A stretch of DNA of 64,000 nucleotides from Chitinophagaceae bacterium UBA4407 (GCA_002390845.1 DGQT01000088.1:22522-86521), one strand, 5' to 3'; positions 46,238 through 55,169 are shown, numbered from the stretch's first letter. Program-made: numbers and translations. Notes: generated by a model not told the origin, from the letters alone.

Positions 46238-46828
46238 CTAGAAGGAACGAATAGCACGCACATTACCGATATAATTTTTTGGATTGGCATATTGTACACC
46301 ACTGAAGAAATATACACCCCAGCCAAAAACACTGCTGTCATGTATCTCGCTGGAACTCCAGTAATAATTGCTTAAAACAAGATTGGGTATAATACTTCTT
46401 TGCTGATAAATTTGACTTAACTCATCTCTTGATGGCAGATACCAATCTGTAAACCCATTTCTTTTAGATTTCCAGCATTCAAGTGCTGCATATTTTCCAG
46501 GCTTGCCTTGCAATGAAACAATCTCCCTGGTATTGGCATTTCCTGAACCGATAATTACATCTGTAACACCTGTTATGGTGTAGGTACCGTTGTACCATAC
46601 TGCAGAAATAAGATCAGCTGTATCGGCAATCATGCCATGCAGACCCGTAAGGTCAATATAAAATACAATGCCACCACCAAAATGCTCCCCAATAAAATGC
46701 GCCGCAGGCGTAGTTGCTTTATCTTCAGTTTGAGTACTTATTTGTTGTGGTTTGGCCAAAGGCTCTTTGGTACAGGAAATGGTAAACAGCAGTAAAGCCG
46801 GCAATAGAGTTTTGAGTAAAGTTTTCAT
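46238..46828 (-). CDS. Lipoprotein with DUF1566 (Lcl-like) domain
   Basis: 196 residues with a lipobox (LLLFTISCTKE). The mature domain has the features of DUF1566 proteins: GGGIVFYIDLTGLHGMIA, WYLPSRDELSQIYQQ, NYYWSSSEIHDSSVFGWGVYF and a final VRAIRSF, the C-type-lectin-like ending. These are surface or periplasmic proteins; the ligand is unknown. It probably forms its own transcription unit. Confidence 0.85.
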   Translation of the reverse strand: MKTLLKTLLPALLLFTISCTKEPLAKPQQISTQTEDKATTPAAHFIGEHFGGGIVFYIDLTGLHGMIADTADLISAVWYNGTYTITGVTDVIIGSGNANTREIVSLQGKPGKYAALECWKSKRNGFTDWYLPSRDELSQIYQQRSIIPNLVLSNYYWSSSEIHDSSVFGWGVYFFSGVQYANPKNYIGNVRAIRSF

Positions 46829-46929
46829 TGTGCTGATGGTTTATTAATTAAAAAGATGAAGCATCTATCTGCGTTTTGTTTGCAGATATATCTTAAGTAT
46901 CATCCAACAACATTTTTGTAACCACTATT

Positions 46930-47266
46930 TATTTTTTTAGCCTGGCATGGGTTTTCAAGGCATCGTTCCTTGCGTCGCACACTTGTGCTGAGGAAATATA
47001 CGGGAGCAATGCAGACAGCGGTTGGTTTATTTTATATTAACCGCATCTAATAACTGCTTTAGGTGGCAGCAAGGGCTTCTTCTTAAGATATAATGATTTG
47101 TTGAGGCACAAGAGCAACAAGGTTAACTTATTAATAAGGGCAACATATAGTAAAGATTGCTGCACAATGTTCAATAAAAAACAGAACCCTGAAGAGTGCG
47201 ACGCAACTGGTTTTCATAGTAGTAATGTAGTTCGGCTCCGCTCACTACTTGGTACATAATAAAAAA
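46930..47266. repeat. Empty L-R repeat element with long interior
   Basis: Left: TTTTTTTAGCCTGGCATGG, core TTGCGTCGCACACTTGTGC (46970-46988). Right: core GAAGAGTGCGACGCAA (47191-47206), outer part with a hairpin GTAG...CTAC around TTCGGCTCCGC, ending TTGGTACATAATAAAA. About 200 nt separate the cores, with no ORF of note. The 564-nt gap 46829-47392 holds nothing else. Confidence 0.75.
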
Positions 47267-47392
47267 CCGCACTAAATGTTGTTCTCGACAATAACTGTTT
47301 ATTCGCGTGTGATGATCAGTAGTTTTATGTTCAATAAATATATTGGCAAGCATCAATTTTATTACAGGGGTAGCAACTAAAAATTCCTATGG

Positions 47393-48319
47393 TTAATATG
47401 CCTCCGTCCACAAAAAATAATTTTTATAAATATCGGGTTTTTGTTTTCTGATGAAATCCAGATAAGCTTGTGCCACACTAGAAAATTTCTTTTGCCTGAG
47501 CCAGATCAAACGCCAGTCAGACTTTAAGGGCAGGCCCTGCACAGGAATGATTTTTATGCTTTTTAGCTTTAATTCATTCTTTAAACTCAGCACCGGTAAA
47601 ATTGAGTAACCCAGGCCGGCAAGTACCGCTTGTTTTACCGCTTCACTGGAAGTTAATTCGAGTTTTACTTTGGGTGTAATACCTGCTTTTTCGAAATATT
47701 GCTGCATTGTTTCCCTGGTTCCGGAACCTTCTTCCCTGAATATTAATGGCAGATCACTCAAAACGGATTTGTGTAAACGGTTCTTTGTTTTTATATCTGT
47801 TTCGGCAGATGCTGTTAGCACAAGTTTATTGGGCAATAGTATTTCTTCTTCAAGGTCAATATGTTTAGGTAATACAGATACCAGGCAAAAATCAACTTCA
47901 TTTTTTTCAAGGCTTTCTATCACTTTTGACTTATTGGTCACATCCATCACCAGGTCAATCTTTGGATTTTCTTTAAGGAAATCTTTCAGGTAATAAGGCA
48001 TAATATATTTTCCGGTTGATACAACAGCAACCCTTAATTTCCCCGAAAGCAACCCGCGAAAACTGTGTGTTTTATAATGTATCGAATTTACATGTTCCAG
48101 GGTAGTTACAGCCAGTTTATATAACTCCATTCCAAACTCTGTAACATACACCTTTCTTGCGATTACTTCAATTAAAGGAATATCAAATTGGCTTTGAAGG
48201 TTGCTTATCTGTATGGAAACTGCCGGCTGTGTCATGTGCAGTTCTTCTGAAGCTTTTGTAATACTCTTTTTGTCAACCACGGCGACAAAGATTCTCAGCT
48301 GATTGAATGTAAAGTTCAT
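47393..48319 (-). CDS. LysR-family transcriptional regulator
   Basis: 308 residues. The N-terminal winged helix-turn-helix (FNQLRIFVAVVDKKSITKASEELHMTQPAVSIQISNLQSQF) is typical of LysR regulators. The periplasmic-binding-protein-like effector domain includes LRVAVVSTGKYIMPYYL, VDFCLVSVLPK, EEGSGTRETMQQYFEKAG and AGLGYSILP, as in the CbbR/CysB-like branch. It is divergent from isocitrate dehydrogenase with an 81-nt shared control region, so that gene is the likely target. Confidence 0.92.
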   Translation of the reverse strand: MNFTFNQLRIFVAVVDKKSITKASEELHMTQPAVSIQISNLQSQFDIPLIEVIARKVYVTEFGMELYKLAVTTLEHVNSIHYKTHSFRGLLSGKLRVAVVSTGKYIMPYYLKDFLKENPKIDLVMDVTNKSKVIESLEKNEVDFCLVSVLPKHIDLEEEILLPNKLVLTASAETDIKTKNRLHKSVLSDLPLIFREEGSGTRETMQQYFEKAGITPKVKLELTSSEAVKQAVLAGLGYSILPVLSLKNELKLKSIKIIPVQGLPLKSDWRLIWLRQKKFSSVAQAYLDFIRKQKPDIYKNYFLWTEAY

Positions 48320-48350
48320 AAAAATTATTTATGTATAGTATATCAAATAT

Positions 48351-48382
48351 AAATGAATACTTATATAAAAACATATTCATTT
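48351..48382. promoter_or_regulatory. Candidate LysR operator between the LysR gene and icd
   Basis: AAATGAATA (48351-48359) and its exact mirror TATTCATTT (48374-48382) are separated by 14 bp. The dyad covers the upstream ATG at 48353, supporting the later icd start at 48401. Confidence 0.6.
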
Positions 48383-48400
48383 TTGCATAAACAAAATCGA

Positions 48401-49837
48401 ATGACAAAAATTACAGTTGCAAAAGGGGATGGCATAGGCCCTGAAATAATGGATGCCACACTGCGTATCCTGGAAGCGGCAGGTGCACAGCTTGACATTG
48501 AGGAGATAGAGATTGGTGAAAAAGTTTACCTGCAGGGAAACCAGGCTGGCATTGCACCCGAAGCATGGGAGTCGCTGCGCAGAACAAAAGTTTTTTTAAA
48601 AGCGCCCATTACAACGCCACAGGGTGGCGGGTTCAAAAGCCTCAACGTAACCACAAGAAAAGTACTGGGTTTATTTGCCAATGTACGCCCTTGTGTTTCT
48701 TATCATCCGTTTGTACAAACGAAGCACCCGGTAATGGATGTGGTTATCATCCGTGAGAATGAAGAAGATCTTTATGCAGGGATAGAACACCGTCAAACAG
48801 ATGAGGTGTATCAATGTTTGAAACTCATCTCCAGGCCGGGTACCGAAAAAATTATCCGTTATGCTTTTGAATATGCAAAAGCCTACAACAGAAAAAAAGT
48901 TACCTGCTTTACGAAAGACAATATCATGAAAATGACTGATGGTCTATTTCATAAAGTATTTGATGAGGTAGGCCAAGAATACCCGGATATTCAAAAAGAA
49001 CACTGGATTGTTGATATTGGTGCCGCAAAACTTGCAGATACGCCTGAGATATTTGATGTAATTGTGATGCCTAATTTGTACGGCGATATCCTCAGCGATG
49101 TTGCGGCGCAAATAACAGGTTCCGTAGGGCTGGCAGGAAGCGCCAACATAGGTGATGGCTTTGCCATGTTCGAAGCTATTCATGGTTCTGCCCCCAGAAT
49201 TGCAGGTGCTAATAAAGCCAACCCTTCAGGTCTCTTGCTTGGGGCAATACAGATGCTGGTACATATCGGACAAACAGAAGTTGCAGAAAAAATACAGAAC
49301 GCCTGGCTTAAAACGCTGGAAGAAGGCATACATACCTATGACATCTATAAAGAAGGAACATCAAAAAAAAAGCCAGGAACAAAAGAATTTGCAGATGCGG
49401 TAATTAAAAGATTAGGTCAGCAACCCGGTCAACTGAAACCGGTTGCATATTCATCTTCTATTGCAAATTTCAACATACAGGTTGCAGCGAAACCAAAAGC
49501 AAAAAAAGAATTAGTGGGTATTGATGTTTTTCTGCAGGCAACAGATACCAATGCGGAAGCAATAGCCAAATCTGTTCAGCAATACACAAATGGTACGCTT
49601 CATTTAAGTATGATTACCAATCGCGGTACCAAAGTTTGGCCCAATGGATTTCCTGAAACTTTTTGCACAGATCACTGGCGTTGCAGGTTTAAAGCAACTG
49701 ATAACAACATTCTCAATTTCAGCCATGCAATTGAACTTCAGTTAAAGCTGCACAACGCCAATCTCGACATTATTAAAACAGAAAACCTTTACCACTTCGA
49801 TGGTGAAGCGGGTTTCACTGCAGCGCAGGGACAATAA
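48401..49837 (+). CDS. icd: NADP-dependent isocitrate dehydrogenase
   Basis: 478 residues from the ATG at 48401 (MTKITVAKGDGIGPEIM). Substrate and metal motifs: FKSLNVTTRKVLGLFANVRPC, IIRENEEDLYAGIEHRQT, NIMKMTDGLFHKVF, and DIGAAKLADTPEIFDVIVMPNLYGDILSDVAAQITGSVGLAGSANIGD. A C-terminal extension of about 140 residues after EFADAVIKRLG is seen in the longer (about 480-residue) isocitrate dehydrogenases. It converts isocitrate to 2-oxoglutarate in the TCA cycle. The start at 48353 is rejected: it lies in the operator-like dyad and adds unrelated residues. Confidence 0.93.
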   Translation: MTKITVAKGDGIGPEIMDATLRILEAAGAQLDIEEIEIGEKVYLQGNQAGIAPEAWESLRRTKVFLKAPITTPQGGGFKSLNVTTRKVLGLFANVRPCVSYHPFVQTKHPVMDVVIIRENEEDLYAGIEHRQTDEVYQCLKLISRPGTEKIIRYAFEYAKAYNRKKVTCFTKDNIMKMTDGLFHKVFDEVGQEYPDIQKEHWIVDIGAAKLADTPEIFDVIVMPNLYGDILSDVAAQITGSVGLAGSANIGDGFAMFEAIHGSAPRIAGANKANPSGLLLGAIQMLVHIGQTEVAEKIQNAWLKTLEEGIHTYDIYKEGTSKKKPGTKEFADAVIKRLGQQPGQLKPVAYSSSIANFNIQVAAKPKAKKELVGIDVFLQATDTNAEAIAKSVQQYTNGTLHLSMITNRGTKVWPNGFPETFCTDHWRCRFKATDNNILNFSHAIELQLKLHNANLDIIKTENLYHFDGEAGFTAAQGQ

Positions 49838-49865
49838 ATTCTTATCAATATAAATCAATTAAAAA

Positions 49866-50138
49866 ATGGAAATTCAGTTAATCAGCGGTCGGTTTAGTTT
49901 ACAGGATGCAGAGAACCTTCTTACTGCCATTGTAAAAGTTAAAATAGCTTTTCATGAAGAAAAAATAAGAACGGTACATCATTCAGAAGAAGACATCAAG
50001 CATTCAGAAAAGCGCATCATTCAACTGCAGAATTCTTTAAGAGATGCTATTAAAAAGCTTCGGGAAAAAGGCCAGGAGTTTACAGATGTAAACGCTTTTA
50101 TAGAAGTTAACTTTACGCCAACAATTGGGTATAGTTAA
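49866..50138 (+). CDS. Small helical hypothetical protein downstream of icd
   Basis: 90 residues: MEIQLISGRFSLQDAENLLTAIVKVKIAFHEEKIR, then a charged helix (HSEEDIKHSEKRIIQLQNSLRDAIKKLREKG) and a short tail. It is likely cotranscribed with icd (28-nt gap). No family is recognised; composition and spacing suggest a real gene. Confidence 0.65.
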   Translation: MEIQLISGRFSLQDAENLLTAIVKVKIAFHEEKIRTVHHSEEDIKHSEKRIIQLQNSLRDAIKKLREKGQEFTDVNAFIEVNFTPTIGYS

Positions 50139-50295
50139 TCATTTAGGTAAGAATTCTCATGGTGTATATATAAATCACTTGTCGTTCTCAAACACACGGG
50201 AACTGATGAGTGATTTTTTTTATGAACCCAACTGAAGTTTTTCATGGCATCGGTTGTTGCGTAGCACTCGTGTACTGAAGAATCGAACGCAGCAA

Positions 50296-50640
50296 TTATT
50301 TTATTTCTTTAACCATTGCTGCCAGCTGCTGCAGTTTTTCAAACGGCAAGGCATTTACGAGTTGCATTACTTCCTCTGCATAATTTTTATTTTGTAATGG
50401 AGCAAGCGGATGATTGGTAACAGCTTTTTGTTTATCTGAAGGAATCCACTCTATAAGATCGTTTGGTGTGCAATTGAGTTTCTCGCAAAGCATTTCTACA
50501 TGACGCATGTTAAGCATGTCGCTGCGACCACTTTTTATTTTGGTTGCCGTGCCGCTACTGAAACCGCATTGCATAAGGTATTGTGTGGGCCTTTCTATAC
50601 CACGGGCTTTAAAGACTGCTGTAAGGTTGAAGCGTAACAT
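50296..50640 (-). CDS. Cro/CI-type helix-turn-helix protein
   Basis: 114 residues. The N-terminal HTH (LTAVFKARGIERPTQYLMQCGFSSGTATKIKSGRSDMLNMRHVEMLCEKLNCTPNDLIEWIP) is the HTH_26/XRE type common in Bacteroidota. A short helical tail ends EVMQLVNALPFEKLQQLAAMVKEIK. It lies 21 nt inside the left repeat arm. No target is evident. Confidence 0.85.
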   Translation of the reverse strand: MLRFNLTAVFKARGIERPTQYLMQCGFSSGTATKIKSGRSDMLNMRHVEMLCEKLNCTPNDLIEWIPSDKQKAVTNHPLAPLQNKNYAEEVMQLVNALPFEKLQQLAAMVKEIK

Positions 50641-50796
50641 AATTGTTCTTTAATGTTTAAATAAAATATTTGTACTGGAAAATACAAAAAACATCGAAAG
50701 AGTCAAAAATTATATCGTAAGATATTAGATAGTAGTAGTAAGTTATAAAAATAATTATTCTATCTATAAGAATCCAGGCGAAATATATACCTAAGT

Positions 50797-50945
50797 ATGC
50801 ATAAAATAAAAGAGAGTAGTCGTAAACTTTAAAAGAGTAGTATTAATATGTAACATAGTAGGCGCAATCCGCAAGAATAAAGTAATAAAGTGTAAGAGAG
50901 TATGCATAAATTGTGAGAGAGTGGGCACAAGTTTTAACAAAGGGG
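50797..50945. repeat. Degenerate ~22-nt tandem repeats in a 625-nt gene-free gap
   Basis: About seven units of the form AGTAGGCATAAATTTTAAGAG (for example AGTATGCATAAATTGTGAGAG and AGTGGGCACAAGTTTTAACAAAG) follow each other with lengths of 18-24 nt. The sequence then turns GC-richer up to about 51090. No convincing gene is seen in 50641-51265. Confidence 0.5.
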
Positions 50946-51265
50946 TACTTATTTCTCCAAGCCATTGGGCTTCGTTGTCAATCGCGCCACGGGACAGCTT
51001 TTGCTTCTTTTAAAAAAATGGTGCGTATTTTTTCAATCAAGGCGGCGGTGATTCGTGGGGACACGAACACGGCGGGGGTTAGTTGTTTAAAATGAATAAA
51101 AAATATCAGTAAAAAACGGGGTTTTAGGTTTACAACAAAGAGATTAGTTTTTTATCAGTCGGATTAAGGTTAACATCGATCCAAAGTTTTCGATTGTCGT
51201 GTTCATAATTGTTTTAGTTTTAACCCTACACGCTTAGATACTTTAAACAATTACAACCGCCAGCT

Positions 51266-52894
51266 ATGACCTTAAGATATCGACCTCAAGCACTTTTTTC
51301 TTCAACATTTATCCTTTTGGTAAATTTCATATTCGCCCAAAATGGGTATATCAAACTTGTTGCAGGGAATGGTGTCAGGGGTTTTGGGGGTGATGGAGCA
51401 CAAGCTATTAATGCTCAAATAAATGCATATGATGTATTGGCTGACACAGAAGGTAATATTTATTTTTCAGATGACGTTTTTTCAGTTGTGAGAAAGGTAA
51501 ATCTGGCTAGTGGCATTATTACTACTATAGCTGGAACAGGAAATCCAGGGTACAATGGCGACAATATTCTGGCTGTAAACGCTACACTTACCACACCAAG
51601 AGGGTTGGCTTTTGGTAATGATGGGGACTTATATTTAGCAGATTTCAATAACAACCGGATAAGGAAAGTGAATCTCAAAACCGGCATAATTACTACAGTC
51701 GCGGGCACTGGATTGACACTGTATAATGGAGATGGTCTCTTAGCTACAAACACAAACATATATGGTCCCAGAGGGCTTGCTGTTGATAAGAATGGTGATA
51801 TTTATATATGCGAAGAGCTGAATAACAGAATACGAAAGGTTAATCATTTAGATGGTACTATCTCTACTGTAGCAGGTGGGGGAACAATCAAAGAAGATGG
51901 CTACTTAGCATCACAGGTTGAATTAAAAGCGCCCTTAGACGTTTGCATTGATGGATTTGGAAACTTTTATATAAATGAAGGAGGTAGAAATAGAGTGAGA
52001 AAAGTATCGAAGTCAGACGGAATAATCAGAGCATTCGCTGGAAATGGCTACTATGGTTTTTCGGGTGATGGAGGTATTGCTTTGGATGCTAGATTTAATA
52101 ACCCTGGTACTATAGATGTAGATTCTATTGGAAATTTGTTCATTGGCGATTACAATAACAATAAGCTTCGAAAGGTCACAGCCAATGATAATATAATTAA
52201 TTCAATTGCCGGAACTGGTATTGGTTCATTACCATTAGGACCTGACCCTATACCTGCTATGGATGCAGTTTTATTTCCGTTTGGAGTTGATATAACAATG
52301 TCAGGAGATGTATATATTACAAGTACCCGTTATCAGATCGTGAAATTATATGGTGGAACATTACCTATTTCCCTTTCTTCATTTGATGTTTCTCAAAAGC
52401 AGAGCAGCGTTTCAGTTGAATGGACAACATTATCGGAAATCAATAACGATTACTTCATCGTTGAAAGAAGCCCCTTGCCGAATATTGGGTTCCAAGAGAT
52501 TTCATTAATTAAAAGTAAGGGCAATTTTACAGGAGTACAGTATTATACCTACACAGATATTAACCCCCCATCAGGTAAAAGCTATTACAGGCTTAAGCAA
52601 GTAGATAAGGATGGAGGCTATTATTATTCAAAAATAATTGAAATAGAGTTTTCTAATAATAACAGTATATATATCTATCCTAATCCTGTAAAAGATGTTT
52701 TAACCATCGAGGGATTGTCGACTGAATTTCAAAACAAGCTTTCGATAATAAGTCAAAATGGAACAAAGGTTGCACAAACGAGCACAAATATGGGCACATT
52801 GAATTGGAATGTAAAACAATTAAGTGCCGGAACCTACTTCATCTTAATTGAGAATGACAAATTCAAAAGAATTGAAAAGCTAATAAAGCTGTGA
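51266..52894 (+). CDS. Secreted NHL-repeat protein with type IX secretion sorting domain
   Basis: 542 residues with a hydrophobic signal segment ending FAQ. Five to six NHL-type blades follow (GNIYFSDDVFSVVRKVNLASGIITTIAGTGN..; GDLYLADFNNNRIRKVN; GDIYICEELNNRIRKVN), forming a beta-propeller to about residue 365. A fibronectin-like linker (VSVEWTTLSEINNDYFIVERS) and a Por secretion tail (YIYPNPVKDVLTIEG...AGTYFILIENDKFKRIEKLIKL) follow. It is exported through T9SS. Propellers of this type bind proteins or glycans; the ligand is unknown. Confidence 0.88.
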   Translation: MTLRYRPQALFSSTFILLVNFIFAQNGYIKLVAGNGVRGFGGDGAQAINAQINAYDVLADTEGNIYFSDDVFSVVRKVNLASGIITTIAGTGNPGYNGDNILAVNATLTTPRGLAFGNDGDLYLADFNNNRIRKVNLKTGIITTVAGTGLTLYNGDGLLATNTNIYGPRGLAVDKNGDIYICEELNNRIRKVNHLDGTISTVAGGGTIKEDGYLASQVELKAPLDVCIDGFGNFYINEGGRNRVRKVSKSDGIIRAFAGNGYYGFSGDGGIALDARFNNPGTIDVDSIGNLFIGDYNNNKLRKVTANDNIINSIAGTGIGSLPLGPDPIPAMDAVLFPFGVDITMSGDVYITSTRYQIVKLYGGTLPISLSSFDVSQKQSSVSVEWTTLSEINNDYFIVERSPLPNIGFQEISLIKSKGNFTGVQYYTYTDINPPSGKSYYRLKQVDKDGGYYYSKIIEIEFSNNNSIYIYPNPVKDVLTIEGLSTEFQNKLSIISQNGTKVAQTSTNMGTLNWNVKQLSAGTYFILIENDKFKRIEKLIKL

Positions 52895-52981
52895 TCAGCC
52901 AACCTACTATAGATTAACATGAGAGCAGCCAGTGCGACAATAAATATAACAGCGAAATTATTGACTACAGCATTGTATTGA

Positions 52982-53143
52982 ATGAGATTCTGGATATTGT
53001 ATTGCAGGGTAAATGTGCTGATTGTGGTAATGCTGGGACGCTATATAGAAACCGGCGATAATGTTGCTACTGCAAAAAATGCAGAAGCTGTCTGGAGAAC
53101 CAGTAAAGCTTTAAAGGAATTGAAGATAAAGAAAGGCAAATAG
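52982..53143 (+). CDS. Possible small ORF or gene remnant
   Basis: 53 codons from the ATG at 52982 (MRFWILYCRVNVLIVVMLGRY...) ending ALKELKIKKGK. The C-terminal half (RYIETGDNVATAKNAEAVWRTSKALKELK) looks protein-like, while the N-terminus looks random. It may be the tail of a decayed gene. No family is recognised. The rest of 52895-53190 shows nothing. Confidence 0.25.
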   Translation: MRFWILYCRVNVLIVVMLGRYIETGDNVATAKNAEAVWRTSKALKELKIKKGK

Positions 53144-53190
53144 TAGAGAAATAAATTGATGACTAACAGTAGGAATTATTAAATTTATCT

Positions 53191-53646
53191 GTGCAATCGC
53201 AACCTTATTCATACGACAGAAAATATTCAACCCGTTACACATTTATAAGTAAAGGAAAGAAAGGTGTAATTGTAAAGATTGTTGAATTTACACCTACTTC
53301 TGTAAAGAATGTTCTCAACCTAGGTTTTGGGGACTTGCTTTCTGATGGAAGTGTTGATGATACTGCCAATTCGAATAATGGCGACATTATAAAAGTTCTT
53401 GCAACAGTAATTTCAATAGTTGAAGATTTTACGGCTGAATATCCTGATATTAAAATTGTCTTCGCAGGGAGTACGGTAAGAAGAACAGAATTGTATCACA
53501 GGATTCTGAAAATGTATTATACAGGTTTCAAAAAGGAGTTTATCATAACAGCCTTGAAAGATGATGGGAATGAAAGCTATAGTGAAGTGCTTTTCGAACC
53601 TGGCAGCAATAACAAATATGTTGCGTTTTTTATCAAAAGAAAGTAA
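53191..53646 (+). CDS. DUF6934-like protein
   Basis: 151 residues from a GTG start; no ATG is available in frame after the upstream stop. YSTRYTFISKGKKGVIVKIVEFTPTSVKNVLNLGFGDLLSDGSVDDTANSNNGDIIKVLATVISIVEDFTAEYPDIKIVFAGSTVRRTELYHRILKMYY matches the Bacteroidota-specific DUF6934 pattern (FGDL..DD...NN.D..KVLATV, F.GST..R..LY). Genes of this type are usually followed by a tiny Lys-rich ORF, as here. A toxin-antitoxin-like role has no proof. Confidence 0.75.
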   Translation: MQSQPYSYDRKYSTRYTFISKGKKGVIVKIVEFTPTSVKNVLNLGFGDLLSDGSVDDTANSNNGDIIKVLATVISIVEDFTAEYPDIKIVFAGSTVRRTELYHRILKMYYTGFKKEFIITALKDDGNESYSEVLFEPGSNNKYVAFFIKRK

Positions 53647-53657
53647 TAATTTTGAAT

Positions 53658-53816
53658 ATGCCCGTTACAAAAAAACATACCGCTTTTAAAAAAGTACAAG
53701 CAACTAAAACGGTTGTTGTTACAAAAACAAAAGAACCTCCTTCTAAATCTACTTTCTCTAAAAAGTTAGAGAAAGTAAATACTCTTCTTTCCAAATCCAC
53801 ATTGCTGAATAGTTAG
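53658..53816 (+). CDS. Small Lys/Thr-rich protein downstream of the DUF6934-like gene
   Basis: 52 residues (MPVTKKHTAFKKVQATKTVVV...) starting 11 nt after the previous stop. It is very basic, has no hydrophobic core, and includes a SKSTFSKKLEKVNTLLSKSTLLN helix. The tight spacing indicates one operon. It could be an intrinsically disordered partner protein. Confidence 0.5.
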   Translation: MPVTKKHTAFKKVQATKTVVVTKTKEPPSKSTFSKKLEKVNTLLSKSTLLNS

Positions 53817-53849
53817 TTAATCAAGCACAACTGTCACTAGTGCGCAAGA

Positions 53850-54155
53850 CTAAGCCACCAAAATTATGGCAGTATAAAGACTGCAATCTAATTGTACATC
53901 AACTGAATGACCCTGGCTTGCTCTTATTTTGGTAAGATCATCATTAAATGCAAAACGCTTTTTATTGTTGGTATGTACAATGTGTTGCAGTATTTCGAAG
54001 TTGATGTTTTCATTCTGTGCATTTAGTTTGTTGATGAGTTCATCAACATTTGTGTAGCCGTTTTCATCTAATACAATTCCATATTCTCCTGGTTTGTGAC
54101 GAAGAATGTAAGAGAGTAGTTTGCTGAGATGTGTGGTTTGGTTTGAAAAGATCAT
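53850..54155 (-). pseudogene. kptA: Truncated RNA 2'-phosphotransferase (KptA/Tpt1)
   Basis: 101 codons. Residues 1-90 match the N-terminal half of KptA: LSKLLSYILRHKPGEYGIVLDENGYTNVDELINKL, then HTNNKKRFAFNDDLTKIRASQGHSVDVQLD. The protein then runs into an unrelated CSLYTAIILVA and a stop, so the NAD-binding C-terminal domain with the LYHGT motif is missing. Full-length KptA is about 180 residues. The missing half is not seen downstream. The gene is probably broken. Confidence 0.8.
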
Positions 54156-54161
54156 TGAATA

Positions 54162-55037
54162 TTATTGAACATGATTTGCACACTTTAAATATGTAGTCTT
54201 AGTAGTAGAATTTTTTTTCCCATCAGTAAATGATTTCATTTTTTTGGGAAATCCATTTCTATCATAAAGGATAATAGTCTTATCTATGTTTCCATTTTTA
54301 TTAGGCCCTAAATATTTTCTTTTTTTAATAAAACCATTATTATGATATGAATAACTTATAGTATAAACGCTTCTATAGATGCGTCCCTTTTTTGATCGGA
54401 GCTGGCTCTTTTTGTTATATGTATAAAATGTAGAATCGCTCTTTAAATATTTACCAGACTCAATTTTTGAAATTACTAAGTTATTAGAGTATCTATAAAT
54501 AATCTGTTTTGCTATCTCGTTGTTTTGATCAAATGTTGTTTCTTGAATTAGGTTATTATTTTTGTATTTAAGGCTATCAAACCGTCTTCCTGAATATGTA
54601 TCAATTTTTACTATCAATTTACCCGTAGAATCATAAAAATAAAATGTTGAATCACCCCATCTTTGGTCTTCCCCTGAATACCAATACTCTGCTTCCAGTA
54701 TTTTATTTTTATAAATGTATTTCGCAGTATCAATGTTAGTAGAATCGATATAAATGTCAATTTCTAATGTGTCTCCAAAATAATATGAAGTGATACGGGA
54801 ATCATTTGAATTATCTTCTTCAGAATCGATTTGAGATATAGAACGACCTAAAGAATCATAAACAATTTTTCTTGACAAATATTTTTTTGAATGGGCCGCA
54901 CGGCTAAATGATATTTGCTCACAAATATTAAACTTCTTGACAAGCTCTGGTATATCATCGCTTTTCTTTGGTTCCTGCGAATAAGAAAATAATGCTATTG
55001 CCAAAAAAACTATTGTTATCAGTAGCCTCATGAACAT
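54162..55037 (-). CDS. Exported protein with YD/RHS-like repeats
   Basis: 291 residues with a signal peptide (MRLLITIVFLAIALFSYSQ; start at 55037 or 55031). The mature part has repeated short strands of the type RKIVYDSLGRSISQID, STFYFYDSTGKLIVKID, DSTFYTYNKKSQLRSKKG and KTIILYDRNGFPKKMKSF, like the sugar-binding YD repeats of small RHS-like proteins. It is AT-rich compared with flanking genes. The function is unknown. Confidence 0.65.
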   Translation of the reverse strand: MFMRLLITIVFLAIALFSYSQEPKKSDDIPELVKKFNICEQISFSRAAHSKKYLSRKIVYDSLGRSISQIDSEEDNSNDSRITSYYFGDTLEIDIYIDSTNIDTAKYIYKNKILEAEYWYSGEDQRWGDSTFYFYDSTGKLIVKIDTYSGRRFDSLKYKNNNLIQETTFDQNNEIAKQIIYRYSNNLVISKIESGKYLKSDSTFYTYNKKSQLRSKKGRIYRSVYTISYSYHNNGFIKKRKYLGPNKNGNIDKTIILYDRNGFPKKMKSFTDGKKNSTTKTTYLKCANHVQ

Positions 55038-55169
55038 TTTGTTCTTGAATTGAAAATATATAAAAAACAGTTTATCCTCTATACAATTTGTTTAATAGTT
55101 ATCCAACTGCTCCAGTGTGCGACGCAACCAAAGTTCAATAGTACCACTGCAGCTAAGTACATAAAAAAT

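Larger units (their letters stand above)
50214..55169. mobile_element. Large L-R repeat pair bounding an accessory stretch
   Basis: Left arm: TTTTTTTTATGAACCC, TTTTTCATGGCATCGG, core TTGCGTAGCACTCGTGTAC (50257-50275). Right arm: core CCAGTGTGCGACGCAA (55112-55127), then CCAAAGTTCAATAG and GCTAAGTACATAAAAAAT. The arms differ in core type. The stretch holds an HTH gene, an NHL/T9SS gene, a DUF6934-like gene, a kptA fragment and an exported protein. It could be one element or several nested events. Confidence 0.35.

Noticed and set aside
48353..48400. Upstream ATG for isocitrate dehydrogenase
   Set aside because: It lies inside the operator-like dyad and adds 16 residues foreign to the family; the ATG at 48401 gives the normal start.
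50797..50945. Replication origin iterons
   Set aside because: The units are too degenerate, no replication initiator gene is nearby, and no DnaA-box cluster is seen.
50913..51095. 60-codon ORF in the gap after the HTH gene
   Set aside because: Composition and start look random, it overlaps the tandem-repeat remnant, and no motif is present.
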